From Mobilicoccus caccae (lineage in GTDB: Bacteria > Actinomycetota > Actinomycetes > Actinomycetales > Dermatophilaceae), in contig NZ_BSUO01000001.1 of NCBI RefSeq assembly GCF_030161635.1, forward strand, positions 3,577,199 through 3,641,198: DNA of 64,000 nt. Direction: 5' to 3'. Below, one piece after another: positions 17,466 to 26,346 of this stretch (position 1 is the stretch's first letter; every line of letters starts with the position of its first letter). The translations under genes were made by a program, and so were the position numbers. The notes beneath the pieces were generated by a model that worked only from the letters and a program-made list of their open reading frames with translations, did not search any database and had not been told where the DNA came from.

Positions 17466-18089
17466 TCACACCTCGAACGACGACGCATCGCCGGACCCGT
17501 AGCGCAACACCTCCGCCGTCCCCGTCGACAGATCGACCACCGTCGTCGGCTCGACCCCGCACTCCCCGGTGTCCAGAACGATGTCGACGAGATGGTCCAG
17601 CTCGTCCTTGACGAGCCACCCCTCGGTCATCGGCGCGTCCTCACCCGGCATGATCAGCGTCGTCGTCAGCATCGGCTCCCCGAGCTCGGCCAGCAGCAAC
17701 TGCGCCAGCGGGTCGTCGGTGATGCGCACCCCGACCGTCCGCTTCTTCGGGTGCGCGAGGCGCCGCGGGACCTCGGGCGTCGCGGGGAGGATGAACGTGT
17801 ACGGCCCCGGCGTGACGGCCTTGACCGCCCGAAACACCGCGTTCGACACCTCGACGACCTGCCCGAGCTGCGCGAAGTCCCGACACAGCAGCGTGTAGTG
17901 GTGGTCGTCGCGCAGATGCCGGATGCGCTGCATCCGCTCGCGGCCCTCGATGTTCTCGAGTGCGCAGCCGAGGGCGTAGCCCGAACTCGTCGGGTAGGCG
18001 ATCAGCGCGCCCTCGCGCATCTTCTCCACCGTGCGGGTGACGATCCGCGGCTGGGGGTCGACGGGGTGGACGTCCTCATACCGGGCCAT
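17466..18089 (-). CDS. Sua5/YciO-family protein, YciO branch
   Basis: 207 residues, collinear with E. coli YciO: HPVDPQPRIVTRTVEKMREG, LIAYPTSSGYALGC, RIRHLRDDHHYTLLCRDF, TPGPYTFILPATPEVPRRL, then VGVRITDDPLAQLLL and EPTTVVDLS. The fold is the same as TsaC/Sua5, which makes threonylcarbamoyl-AMP for the tRNA t6A modification, but the YciO branch acts poorly in that role and its own function is unclear. It lacks the C-terminal Sua5 domain. ATG 18089 fits the YciO N-terminus. Confidence 0.82.
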   Translation of the reverse strand: MARYEDVHPVDPQPRIVTRTVEKMREGALIAYPTSSGYALGCALENIEGRERMQRIRHLRDDHHYTLLCRDFAQLGQVVEVSNAVFRAVKAVTPGPYTFILPATPEVPRRLAHPKKRTVGVRITDDPLAQLLLAELGEPMLTTTLIMPGEDAPMTEGWLVKDELDHLVDIVLDTGECGVEPTTVVDLSTGTAEVLRYGSGDASSFEV

Positions 18090-18213
18090 GGCCACACGCT
18101 CCTCATCGATGCAGGTGAGCACACTGTACGAGGCGGTCGGGCCGATTCGACGGGGACGTTCGGCCCGCTCCGTCGTCCGCTCGACCGCCGGCTCATGGCC
18201 CGAGCCCGTCGCG

Positions 18214-19797
18214 TCAGGCCCGCACGACGCCCGCCTCGTCCACCGTCACCGCGCGGCCGATCGGCTGATCCTCCTCCAGCAGCGCCCAGGTCGCGGAATC
18301 GTCGGCCGTGGCGGCGACGAATCGTGCGTCGTCGGCGTCGAGCCTGCCGACGACGATGCCACGCCGCCCACCGTCGCGGCTGTGCACCACCGTGTACGTC
18401 TCGATCCGCGCCGCCCCGCGCGGGGTGTCCGTGACCCGCGGCGACGGCCACGCGGCGACCTGCCTCCGGATTTCGGCGTCCACACCCGCCCGCCACGGCG
18501 CCGGGGTCGTCGACCACAGGCCCATCGACTGGCTCGAGAGGATCCCGCCGTTGGCCGTGACCAGGCCCGCCGCCTCCGGCCGGCGGCGCAGGCGCCGCAC
18601 CATCTCGGCGAGTCCGTGCATCGCGTAGTCGTTGCCCGGGCCGCCGAAGAACGGCAGCCCACCGGTCACGGTGAACCCGCGCGGGTCGTCGGGCCGCAGC
18701 CCCAGCGCCTCGACGACGACCGACACCGCGATCGGAAAGCACGAATAGATGTCGAACAGGTCGATCTCGGAGGCCTCCACGCCGGCCTCCGCCAGCGTCG
18801 CCTCGACGGCCAGGCGTGCGGCGGCGGACGTCGACAGGTCCTCGCGTTCCAGCAGCGGTCGTTCGGCGACGTCGGCGTGGCCGTGGCAGAACACGAGCCG
18901 GTCCTTGGGGATGCCCAGGTCGCGCGCGAGGCCGAGGGAGGTGAGGACCACCGCGGCGCCCTGGTTGACCTGATCGCGTGCGACGACGAACCGCGGGTAG
19001 GGCTCGGCGATGACGCGGTTGCGGTCCGTCGGCGTCATGAGTTCGGCCGCCGGCCGCAGGGTCGGTGCCGCCGCGTGGGGATTGCTCGCGGCCACCGCGG
19101 TGAAGGGCGCGAACAGCTCCCCCATCGAGCGGTCGTACTCGGCCCGGGAGCAGCCGAGCCGAGCGCGGCGGGCGTTCTCGAACAGGGCGTACGCCGCGGG
19201 TGCGTGGTCGAGACCGAGCGCGGCCAGCCGCGGCGAGGTCATGTCGGTCAGGCCGGGGCCGCGGTCCTCGATGTCACCACCGACGGTCTCCGACCAGTTC
19301 GGGCGCAGGTCCTCGGGCTGCTCACGCCAGTGCCGCGCCGACGACAGCGCCTCCGCGCCCGCGAGCAGCACGACCTCCGCACGACCGGCGGCGATCTCGG
19401 CGCCGAACTCGACGGCCAGACGGTGCGGCGACTGCCCACCCCCGACCTCGAGCACCGCCCGCCGAGGCGTGGCCCCCACCCGACGCGCGACGGCCCGCGG
19501 CACGTTGTCGGCGTGGCCCAGCGGGGTCGGCGGTTCGAGCCCCGAGTCCTCGAACTGACGCACCACGGCCACGACGTCGAGACGCTCCCGCAGCCGGGCC
19601 GTGCGCGACTGCCGGCCTCCCGCCGCGTCGTCCAGCGCCAAGGCCGCCGCGGCCCCGGCCAGCGCCACCGGCCCGCGCGCGCCGTACCCCGGCCGTCCCA
19701 GACGCTCGGAGACCTGACCCGCACCGACCAGCACCGGGGTGCGTGGATCCGGCCCCCGCGGCGGTCGCCGCCGTTCACCCGTGCGTCGTCCCTGCAT
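18214..19797 (-). CDS. acetyl-CoA acetyltransferase/thiolase-like protein
   Basis: 527 residues. The thiolase fold is divergent: PVLVGAGQVSERLGRP at the N-terminus, EVGGGQSPHRLAVEFGAEIA in the region of the active-site loop with no clear nucleophilic Cys, LFDIYSCFPIAVSVVVEALG, and the GGLPFFGGPGNDYAMHGLAEM motif that ends the thiolase core in SCP-x-like enzymes. A C-terminal OB-like beta domain of about 90 residues follows. It may act in sterol or fatty-acid side-chain metabolism, or be a non-catalytic homologue. It is divergent from idi, with a perfect dyad just upstream of its ATG. Confidence 0.75.
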   Translation of the reverse strand: MQGRRTGERRRPPRGPDPRTPVLVGAGQVSERLGRPGYGARGPVALAGAAAALALDDAAGGRQSRTARLRERLDVVAVVRQFEDSGLEPPTPLGHADNVPRAVARRVGATPRRAVLEVGGGQSPHRLAVEFGAEIAAGRAEVVLLAGAEALSSARHWREQPEDLRPNWSETVGGDIEDRGPGLTDMTSPRLAALGLDHAPAAYALFENARRARLGCSRAEYDRSMGELFAPFTAVAASNPHAAAPTLRPAAELMTPTDRNRVIAEPYPRFVVARDQVNQGAAVVLTSLGLARDLGIPKDRLVFCHGHADVAERPLLEREDLSTSAAARLAVEATLAEAGVEASEIDLFDIYSCFPIAVSVVVEALGLRPDDPRGFTVTGGLPFFGGPGNDYAMHGLAEMVRRLRRRPEAAGLVTANGGILSSQSMGLWSTTPAPWRAGVDAEIRRQVAAWPSPRVTDTPRGAARIETYTVVHSRDGGRRGIVVGRLDADDARFVAATADDSATWALLEEDQPIGRAVTVDEAGVVRA

Positions 19798-19809
19798 GAG
19801 GGCAGAGTA

Positions 19810-19847
19810 GAGCTCGAACCGCTTCCGATCGGAGGCGGTTCGAGCTC
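19810..19847. repeat. dyad element, copy 1
   Basis: A perfect 13-base inverted repeat (19810-19822 with 19835-19847) frames the core CCGATCGG. It sits 13 bases in front of the thiolase-like start codon, in the divergent region shared with idi. The same 32-base element (19813-19844) recurs at 50714-50745 with 28 of 32 bases identical, which argues for a repeated functional site. Confidence 0.6.
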
Positions 19848-19918
19848 GATGAGGGCGAATGCGTCCTCGGGACGTCCCGAATATCCTCGCGCGGACCCGA
19901 CGACTAGGGTCGAGCATC

Positions 19919-20452
19919 ATGAGCATCTCCTCCCCTTCCACCGCCGACGAGGTCGTCCTCCTCGACGACGACGGCGCCGCCATCGGCACCGCGGGCCGCA
20001 TCGAGGTGCACACCACGAACACGCCGCTGCACCTGGCGTTCTCCTTCCACGCGGTCCACGGCGAGCGCACCCTGATGACCCGCCGCGACGTCGCCAAGAA
20101 GACGTGGCCCGGCGTGTGGTCGAACACCGCATGCGGACACCCCCGTCCCGGGGAGTCGATCGAGGACGCCGTGCGGCGCCGCGTCGCCGAGGAACTGGGC
20201 GCGCCCGTCGGTGACCTCCGGCTCGCGCTCCCCGACTTCCGCTACCGCGCCGTCGACGCGAGCGGCGTCGTCGAGAACGAGATCTGCCCCGTGTTCGTCG
20301 GCACCCTCGAGGGCGACCTCGACCCCGACCGCAGCGAGATCATGGACCACGCCTGGATCGAGCGAGACCTCGTGCACCAGACGGCGCGTCGCGCTCCGTT
20401 CCTGCTCAGCCCCTGGTCGGTGATGCAGTTCGCGGCCCTCGAGGACGCCTGA
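19919..20452 (+). CDS. idi: isopentenyl-diphosphate delta-isomerase, type 1
   Basis: 177 residues, the usual type 1 IDI length. Interconverts isopentenyl and dimethylallyl diphosphate with divalent metal. Cys72 in WSNTACGHP is the catalytic Cys. CGHPRPGESIEDAVRRRVAEELG is the Nudix-like metal and diphosphate motif. The second catalytic Glu lies in SGVVENEICPVFVG. ATG 19919 fits the family start. No other isoprenoid gene is in the window. Confidence 0.93.
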   Translation: MSISSPSTADEVVLLDDDGAAIGTAGRIEVHTTNTPLHLAFSFHAVHGERTLMTRRDVAKKTWPGVWSNTACGHPRPGESIEDAVRRRVAEELGAPVGDLRLALPDFRYRAVDASGVVENEICPVFVGTLEGDLDPDRSEIMDHAWIERDLVHQTARRAPFLLSPWSVMQFAALEDA

Positions 20453-20556
20453 GAGGCCCCTGAGGACACGACTCTCGGGCGTGACCACATCACGCGAGCG
20501 CCCTCCTAGGGTCGACGCGTGGATGCGACCCCCTGCCCGATACCGCCTGCATCGCG

Positions 20557-20754
20557 GTGGCCGACGACCTGGACACCCTCCGCCAGGCCCTCCCCGCCGA
20601 CGGCGACCTGACGCCACACCTCGCCCGCCTCCTGGCCGCCTGCGGTGGCACCCTGCGCGGGATGGGCACCGCGACTCCTGGCACGCCGGCCACGACCGAC
20701 GCGGGGCCACGAGGCGCGGGCGCGGGCGACACCACCTCGGGCGTCGCGTCGTGA
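20557..20754 (+). CDS. hypothetical small protein, first gene of an unknown operon
   Basis: 65 residues from GTG 20557. The first half looks helical (DDLDTLRQALPADGDLTPHL, ARLLAACGGTL) and the second half is Ala/Gly/Thr-rich and probably disordered. No family recognised. The stop overlaps the next start by 4 bases (GTGA), so it is translationally coupled to the following two genes. Its reality depends on that coupling. Confidence 0.4.
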   Translation: MADDLDTLRQALPADGDLTPHLARLLAACGGTLRGMGTATPGTPATTDAGPRGAGAGDTTSGVAS

Positions 20755-21338
20755 CGCACCAGGATCCGCGGGAGCTGGCGCGGCTGGCCGCTGCCCTGAC
20801 CGACTGCGCCGCCCGGCTGCAGGATCGCGTCGAGGACAGCCCGGAGGTCGAGCGCGTGCAGCGCCTGCTGCGCCGGACCGCGGCCGACCTCGCGCCGTAC
20901 GCCGTCACCGCACGCCGCCTCGACGACGAGCTCGAACTCCTCCTGCGTCGCCATGTCCGCTCTCCTCACGAGCTCGAAGAGTTGCGCCGTCGCCGCCGCC
21001 GGGCCGACGCCCGCCTCGTCGCCGAGATCGACGGGGCCACCCGCGCCCTCGTCCCCGGCGGCGACCGCCTCGATCCGACGACGATCCTGCGTCGACTCTC
21101 CGGCGACCCGGTCGTGCGCCGTTCCTACTTCGGCCGGCCCGCCGTCGACCGCCGCCAACGCGTCCGCCGGCTCACCGCCCTGCTGCTCCGCGGCGCACCC
21201 ACCGGTCATCCGCGTCGAAACGACACTCACGCCACGACCATCGTGGTCCCCTCCCACGCCACCCGCCTCGCACGCGTCCGGAACCGTCTCCTCAGGTCCG
21301 TGCATCCTCACCGCCACACCACCGGAGCGCCGTCATGA
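20751..21338 (+). CDS. hypothetical protein, arginine-rich helical, second gene of operon
   Basis: 195 residues from GTG 20751. Residues 1-85 look like long amphipathic helices, probably coiled coil (LARLAAALTDCAARLQDRV, LEELRRRRRRADARLVAEID). The C-terminal third is basic (RRQRVRRLTALLLRG, TRLARVRNRLLRSVHPHRH), which suggests nucleic-acid or membrane-surface binding. No motif recognised. It overlaps both neighbours by 4 bases. Confidence 0.55.
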   Translation: MTHQDPRELARLAAALTDCAARLQDRVEDSPEVERVQRLLRRTAADLAPYAVTARRLDDELELLLRRHVRSPHELEELRRRRRRADARLVAEIDGATRALVPGGDRLDPTTILRRLSGDPVVRRSYFGRPAVDRRQRVRRLTALLLRGAPTGHPRRNDTHATTIVVPSHATRLARVRNRLLRSVHPHRHTTGAPS

Positions 21339-22069
21339 CCCCGCCCACCTCCACCCCCACCGCTACCGCCCCCACCGAGGCGGCGGAGTCGCGGATGCTC
21401 CACGTCGTCGACCTCACCGACGAGGAGCTCCTGGGCATCGACGGCCCCCACTCCGAGCAGGTGGCGCCGCTGCCGTGGCTCGGGGGCCGTTCGGACGAGG
21501 ACACGGTGCTTGCCGCCGAGGTGGGTCTGCGCAGCCTCGTCACCCACGGCCGCGCCACCACGGGCGAGGAAGGCCTGGACCTGCCCGCCGAGCTGGCGCC
21601 GGTCCTCGACCTGCGTCACGACGCCCACTCGATCGTCTACGCCGACCAATCCACGCCCCTCACCCAGGAGACGCGCGTGCTGTACCTCCACCCGGAGGTC
21701 GTTCTCGCCGAGCACGTCAACGCGGCGGGCGTGCACCGATTCCTCGTCGGCGATCTCGATGCGGCCCTCACCGACCTGGCCGCCTGGTGCGAACCCCAGT
21801 GCCACGAGGGCGATCAGGGCCACCTCGAGGGCGACGATCTGCCCGCCGAGCTCGCGGGTCTGCAGGCCGTGGTGTGCCTCGACGTGGTCACGCTGGTCGG
21901 CGAGGACGTGCAGACCCGCACGCTCACGCTGTACCGCCTCGCCGACGGATCCGTGGTCGAGGGCATCGAGACCCCGGGCCGGCTCGAGCTGCTGCCCCGC
22001 AACGGCCGCAAGCTGCGCGGTCGCGTGGTGGCGACGGTCACCGGAGCCGGCGCACCCGTTGCGGGCTGA
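21335..22069 (+). CDS. hypothetical protein, acidic, third gene of operon
   Basis: 244 residues from ATG 21335 (ATGA overlap with the gene before). It is acidic and beta-rich, with no membrane segment: VVDLTDEELLGIDG, VLDLRHDAHSIVYADQS, VLYLHPEVVLAEHVNAAG, LTLYRLADGSVVEGIETPG. The layout loosely recalls ESX-secretion EspG-like folds, but I see no decisive motif. It converges on the LssY_C gene with a 9-base gap, so no terminator fits between them. Confidence 0.6.
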   Translation: MTPPTSTPTATAPTEAAESRMLHVVDLTDEELLGIDGPHSEQVAPLPWLGGRSDEDTVLAAEVGLRSLVTHGRATTGEEGLDLPAELAPVLDLRHDAHSIVYADQSTPLTQETRVLYLHPEVVLAEHVNAAGVHRFLVGDLDAALTDLAAWCEPQCHEGDQGHLEGDDLPAELAGLQAVVCLDVVTLVGEDVQTRTLTLYRLADGSVVEGIETPGRLELLPRNGRKLRGRVVATVTGAGAPVAG

Positions 22070-22078
22070 GCCCCGACT

Positions 22079-23410
22079 TCAGCGCCCCGGGCGTCCGCGG
22101 CGCAGGCGTTCGCCCCGGCTGCGCGTCCACTCCCGTGCCGAGCGGCTCGTCAGCGCATAGATGGTGAGCAGATCCACCGACATGTCGGCGAAGCCCGCGA
22201 GCGCGGGGCGTTCACCGGCCAGGTGCGTCGTGAAGGCCATGACGAGAGTGACGCTGAGCAACACCATCATCGTCAGCCGCGCCCACCCGACCCCCTGGTA
22301 GGTGAGCCACGCGAGGACACCCATCGCGACGCTGATCACGGTGACGGTGGCGATGAGGGACCACCGGATGACGGTCGCCTCGTCGGGCGCGACCTCGCCG
22401 GAGTCGACGCCGAACAGTTCGACGATCGATCGGGTGACCCCCATGAGGATCGAGGCCGCCGTGAGCACGCCCGCGGCCACCACGGAGAACGGGCGGCGTC
22501 CGACGTCGTGCAGCAGGTCGTCCTTGTCGCCGGACTGCGCGCCTTCGTCGTGTCCGGGACCGTCGACGACGACGGGCCGCACGTCGACCACGGGTAGACC
22601 TCCGTCGGTGGCGATGGCGTCGCCGCCGCCGTTGCGGTGGTGGTAGCCGGTGGAGAAGTCCGCGAGGACCTCCACCTCGACCTCGGGGTTCGTGTAGCGG
22701 AGGGTGTCGACGATGTAGTCACGCTCGACGTCGATGTCGCGGTCGATGCGGTGCGTCACCTGAAAGGTGAACCAGGACAGGCCGACCGCGCGGTCGTACG
22801 TGCCGGAGGCGAGCCACTCCACCCGATGCCCACCCGGCAGGAGCCACCCGGGCGGGCAGCGCCAGAACCGGACGTGGTGGCGTTGGGCCGGGTTGCCGTC
22901 GACCTCCTGCTGGTAGGCGAAGTTCTGGATGTTGCCGAAGAGCATGAGGGGGCTGACCGGCGCCTGCGCGTAGCTGCGACGCCGCAGCGAACTCTCGACG
23001 ATGCGCCAGCTCGTGGTGAGGTTGACCGGGTCGGCCTCCACCCACCCCGCGCGGCGCATGCTCTCGTGGATCTGCTGTTCGTCGCCGAGGAAGGCGAGGT
23101 TGACCGGATCCCCGAGCAGCCCCTCGGTGGTGCGCGCCCGGCCGATGAAGTAGTCGGGCACGTACAGCCCGGTGAGGACACGGTGCACGCGGGGCAGGGT
23201 CAGGTACGCCATGACCGCCCAGAACACGAGGAGGTAGAACAGGGCCCGCCACTGCCCGATCCCGTCGCGGAAGAGGACGGCCGCGAAGAGGATGGTGAAG
23301 ACCGTCACGACCCCGAAGAACAGGTTCTCCACGAGGTCGAAGGTGAACAGGTGACGCAGTCGCCAGTCCTGCACCTTCTCGGGCGTGTGGTCATATGTGG
23401 GCGCCGCCAT
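22079..23410 (-). CDS. LssY_C-domain membrane protein
   Basis: 443 residues. Two N-terminal transmembrane helices (ENLFFGVVTVFTILFAAVLF; ALFYLLVFWAVMAYLTLP) precede a soluble LssY C-terminal domain at about 95-250 (VNLAFLGDEQQIHESMRRAGW, RIVESSLRRRSYAQAPVSP, GLSWFTFQVTHRIDRDIDVE). Four more helices follow at the C-terminus. LssY-type proteins accompany type I secretion or membrane stress functions, but their activity is unknown. The order of helix, domain and helix suggests the domain faces outside or is re-entrant. Confidence 0.75.
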   Translation of the reverse strand: MAAPTYDHTPEKVQDWRLRHLFTFDLVENLFFGVVTVFTILFAAVLFRDGIGQWRALFYLLVFWAVMAYLTLPRVHRVLTGLYVPDYFIGRARTTEGLLGDPVNLAFLGDEQQIHESMRRAGWVEADPVNLTTSWRIVESSLRRRSYAQAPVSPLMLFGNIQNFAYQQEVDGNPAQRHHVRFWRCPPGWLLPGGHRVEWLASGTYDRAVGLSWFTFQVTHRIDRDIDVERDYIVDTLRYTNPEVEVEVLADFSTGYHHRNGGGDAIATDGGLPVVDVRPVVVDGPGHDEGAQSGDKDDLLHDVGRRPFSVVAAGVLTAASILMGVTRSIVELFGVDSGEVAPDEATVIRWSLIATVTVISVAMGVLAWLTYQGVGWARLTMMVLLSVTLVMAFTTHLAGERPALAGFADMSVDLLTIYALTSRSAREWTRSRGERLRRGRPGR

Positions 23411-23480
23411 CGCGACCTCCGGATGTCGTGACCGCCGTGGACGTCACGGCGTCCGGGGACGAGCCCCGATTCGTCGATGC

Positions 23481-25130
23481 TCAGACACGATAGGTGAATC
23501 GACTGATGAGTCCTTCGAGGTCGGAGGCCCGTTGGGCGAGTTCGGTGGCCGCACGCTCGGTCTCCTGCGCGCTCTCGTGACTGTGCCTGGCGGCGCTCAC
23601 CCGCTGCGTGATGCCGTCGGAGATGCTGCGCGCACCGGCGGCCGCGTCGCTGACGTTGCGGCCCATCTCGTTCGTCGTCGCCGTCTGCTCCTCGACCGCG
23701 GAGGCGATGGCCTGCTGCGTGTCGCTGATCTGGGAGATGATCGAGGAGATCTCCGAGATGGCGGCGACGGCGGCTTGGGTGTCGCCCTGGATGGCCTCGA
23801 CGCGGGTGCCGATGTCCTCGGTCGCGCGGGCGGTCTCCTGGGCCAGATCCTTGACCTCGTTGGCGACGACGGCGAAGCCCTTGCCGGCCTCGCCGGCGCG
23901 AGCGGCCTCGATCGTGGCGTTGAGCGCCAGCAGGTTGGTCTGCTCGGCGATGCCGGTGATCGTCTTGATGACGTTGCCGATCTCGACGCTGGACTGCCCG
24001 AGCTGGGAGACGGTCGCGTTGGTGCGGTCGGCCACCATCACGGCGGAGGAGGCCACGTGCGCGGCGTCGGAGGCGCTCTTGGCGATCTCGCGGATGGAGG
24101 CGGTCATCTCCTCCGTCCCGGCGGCGACGGTCTGGATGTTGTCGCTGGTCCCGGTGGCCGCCGACGACATCTGCCCGAGTCGCTCGGCGGTGGTCCCGGC
24201 GTCGCGTCCCATCTCCTTGGAGGCCGACGAGAACTGCTCCGAGGCCGCGGCCACACCGCCGGCGGTGGTCGCCACGCCCTCGACGAGTTCGCGCAGCCGG
24301 GCCTGGGCGACCCGCAACGCGGCCGCCATCGAGCCGAGTTCGTCACGCGTGAACACCTGCGGATCGCGCGTCAGATCGCCCTGGGCCAGGGCGCGCATCG
24401 AGGTGTCGAGTTCGGAGGTGGCGCGGCGGATCGCGCGAATCGTCAACCAGGCGAGAAGAGCCAGCGTCACCAGGCCGACGACGAGCAGGACGACCTGGAA
24501 CATGCGGGCCGCGTCGTCGGCCGCCCGTGAGTCGTTGTTGATGGCCGAGACCCGGCCGTTGATCGAGCCGTTGAGCTTGGGCGTGAGCTCGCTGATCGTG
24601 GCGAACTCGGCCCGTCCCTTGTCGATGATGAGGGCGTCGGCCTGGGCGAGGGCCTCCGGCGTGCCCTGCCGGTAGAGCGCGACGGCCTGGTCGTCGATGG
24701 CGAAGAAGTCGGTCCAGGACTGCTTGATCTCGTCGAACTGCGCCTTCTCGGGCCCGGTCAGCAGGGCGACCGGCATCGCGTCGAGCAGCGCCCGGAGTTC
24801 ACCGGCCGACTTCAGGTAGCCCGCCCGGTTGGGGTTGTCGTCGGCCACGGCCTTGTCCGGGTCGATACGGCGGGTGTCCCAGGCGTACCCCCGCTGCCAG
24901 CCGATGACGTCGCTGTTGAACGTCCCGAGGCGGGAGGTCGTGATCGCGGCCTGCCGGATCGTGTTGATGTCGTCGAGCGACCCACGAAAACTCGAGGAGG
25001 ACAGCAGCGCGGTCGTGCCGAGCAGCAGCAGACCCAGGCCGCCCACGAGGGCGATGAGCATGATGCGACGTGCGAGTGTGAGGCCACGACCGGCGGTGGT
25101 GCCCTCCGTGGCGATGGGACTGCTTGACAT
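23481..25130 (-). CDS. methyl-accepting chemotaxis protein
   Basis: 549 residues. Transmembrane helix 1 at about 23-45, an extracytoplasmic helical sensor domain at about 46-205, transmembrane helix 2 at about 212-235 ([19 protein letters not shown]), HAMP at about 236-290, then a long coiled signalling domain. The conserved tip is [19 protein letters not shown] with [14 protein letters not shown], which contacts CheA and CheW. There is no C-terminal CheR tether. ATG 25130 follows AGGAGG. A perfect sigma-28-type -10 lies upstream, implying control with motility genes that are elsewhere. Confidence 0.92.
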   Translation of the reverse strand: MSSSPIATEGTTAGRGLTLARRIMLIALVGGLGLLLLGTTALLSSSSFRGSLDDINTIRQAAITTSRLGTFNSDVIGWQRGYAWDTRRIDPDKAVADDNPNRAGYLKSAGELRALLDAMPVALLTGPEKAQFDEIKQSWTDFFAIDDQAVALYRQGTPEALAQADALIIDKGRAEFATISELTPKLNGSINGRVSAINNDSRAADDAARMFQVVLLVVGLVTLALLAWLTIRAIRRATSELDTSMRALAQGDLTRDPQVFTRDELGSMAAALRVAQARLRELVEGVATTAGGVAAASEQFSSASKEMGRDAGTTAERLGQMSSAATGTSDNIQTVAAGTEEMTASIREIAKSASDAAHVASSAVMVADRTNATVSQLGQSSVEIGNVIKTITGIAEQTNLLALNATIEAARAGEAGKGFAVVANEVKDLAQETARATEDIGTRVEAIQGDTQAAVAAISEISSIISQISDTQQAIASAVEEQTATTNEMGRNVSDAAAGARSISDGITQRVSAARHSHESAQETERAATELAQRASDLEGLISRFTYRV

Positions 25131-25211
25131 GACGATCCTCCTGCTCGGGTCACCTTCATCAGGTCCCCGGTCTGGAACCTCGACGACTGGAGGCGAGCCC
25201 CTCCGGGAGAC

Positions 25212-25240
25212 TTATCGGCAGGGGTGGGTGTTTCGTGAGA
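25212..25240 (-). promoter_or_regulatory. sigma-28 (FliA/WhiG)-type promoter for the chemoreceptor
   Basis: Read on the minus strand, GCCGATAA (25219-25212) is an exact match to the sigma-28 -10 consensus. An A-rich GAAA lies 11 bases upstream, where the TAAA-containing -35 box is expected, but it is a weak match. The start point would be near 25205, giving a leader of about 75 bases before the chemoreceptor ATG. Confidence 0.55.
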
Positions 25241-25317
25241 ACGGCCTGGACCCACCGCGACTGCCGCCCCGGCTCACCACGGGCGGGAGACCGGACGAAC
25301 CGGACGCGGTGGTCGCG

Positions 25318-25704
25318 TCAGAGCATCGCCGTGGCGAGTGCCGCACCCGTCACGGCCGCGATCGGCGCAGCGAGGACCGTCACCCCGAGGACGACCACGG
25401 CCCGGCCCATCCGCCTCTGTTCGAGGAAGCCCCAGACGTCGGCCGCGACGGTGGAATACGTGGTCAGCGCGCCGCAGAACCCGACGCCGAGCACCAGCAG
25501 CAGGGCCGGCGGGGACAGCGGCACGAGCACGCCGAGCAGGAACGACCCGGCGATGTTGACGACGAGGATCCCCCACGGGTAGTCCCCGGGTACCCGGCTC
25601 GAGACGGCCCGGTCGACGAGGAAGCGGATCGCGGCCCCGGCAGCGCCGCCGACGGCGACCAGGGCGAGAGCAAGAGCCGGCGAGATGGTCACGAGGTCCG
25701 CCAC
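25318..25704 (-). CDS. crcB: fluoride exporter CrcB/Fluc, second subunit
   Basis: 128 residues, four transmembrane helices. Family marks are GGAAGAAIRFLVDR, YPWGILVVNIAGSFLLGVL (with the conserved Asn) and GVGFCGALTTYSTVAADVW (GFCGxxTTFS-type). Its start overlaps the end of the other crcB by 16 bases, so the two are made together and probably form the antiparallel heterodimer known for paired Fluc channels. It exports fluoride from the cytoplasm. No fluoride riboswitch is seen upstream of the pair. Confidence 0.9.
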   Translation of the reverse strand: MADLVTISPALALALVAVGGAAGAAIRFLVDRAVSSRVPGDYPWGILVVNIAGSFLLGVLVPLSPPALLLVLGVGFCGALTTYSTVAADVWGFLEQRRMGRAVVVLGVTVLAAPIAAVTGAALATAML

Positions 25705-26081
25705 CGGCGCGTCAGGAGGACTCCCGAGGCCACCGCCACCACCGCGAGGGCGGGGGTGGCCAGCAGGTAGAGGACGCCCAGGAGGACGTCACCCGTGAGG
25801 AGTCCGTGGGTGGTGACGGCGTAGGCCGAGACGGTGGTGAACCCGCCCAGGACCCCGGTGCCGAGGAACCCTCGCCTCAGGCGCGCGGAGCCGGGAGGCG
25901 TGCAGGCCACGAGCACACCCATGAGGAAGCAGCCCAGGACGTTGACGGCGAGGGTGGTCGCCGGCCCCGACTCCGGCCGGGCGAGCATCACCAGGTACCG
26001 GCACGTCGCGCCGATCGCGCCGCCGCTCGCGACCGCCAGCACCATCGGGACGTCCGCCGGCGTGGGTGCGGCTCGAGTCAC
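25689..26081 (-). CDS. crcB: fluoride exporter CrcB/Fluc, first subunit
   Basis: 130 residues from GTG 26081, four transmembrane helices. It carries GGAIGATCRYLVML, TLAVNVLGCFLMGVL and GFLGTGVLGGFTTVSAYAVTT. Charge distribution in its loops differs from the partner, consistent with opposite membrane orientation. It is the upstream gene of the pair and diverges from the ArsC-like gene across about 265 bases. Confidence 0.9.
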   Translation of the reverse strand: MTRAAPTPADVPMVLAVASGGAIGATCRYLVMLARPESGPATTLAVNVLGCFLMGVLVACTPPGSARLRRGFLGTGVLGGFTTVSAYAVTTHGLLTGDVLLGVLYLLATPALAVVAVASGVLLTRRWRTS

Positions 26082-26302
26082 CGGGTCATCGTGCCAGAGC
26101 GACCGTGCCGTCGCGGGTCGACGCCCGGCGGGAACGGCCGACAGCCCACGATGACCCCGCTGACCGGCGATGCGCGTCCGCGGTGGTCAGAGGGCTGGTG
26201 AGGGTGCCGGATCGGACGGTCGTCCAGCACGACTTGACCCTTTCCGTCAAGTGCCATGACCAAACTGTGACCCAAGAGGAGTTGGCGACGGGGACGTCGG
26301 CG

Positions 26303-26335
26303 CGTAACGTTATGTTCACCTTACGTTCACTTTCA
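26303..26335 (+). promoter_or_regulatory. PHO-box-like direct repeats
   Basis: GTTCACCTTAC (26314-26324) is followed directly by GTTCACTTTCA (26325-26335), two 11-base units matching the PhoP direct-repeat pattern of actinobacteria. A weaker third unit may precede them at 26303. They end at the AAGGAG ribosome-binding site of the ArsC-like gene, overlapping the probable -10 TATGTT (26311-26316), so binding would more likely repress than activate. Confidence 0.5.
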
Positions 26336-26346
26336 AGGAGCTTCTC

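Noticed and set aside
23481-25240. c-di-GMP riboswitch in the chemoreceptor leader
   Set aside because: The leader has no GEMM-type motif; a sigma-28-like promoter explains it better.
26082-26346. Fluoride riboswitch upstream of the crcB pair
   Set aside because: The conserved GATGG-GTTCGCC and CTGATGA-type core was not present in the minus-strand leader as read by eye.
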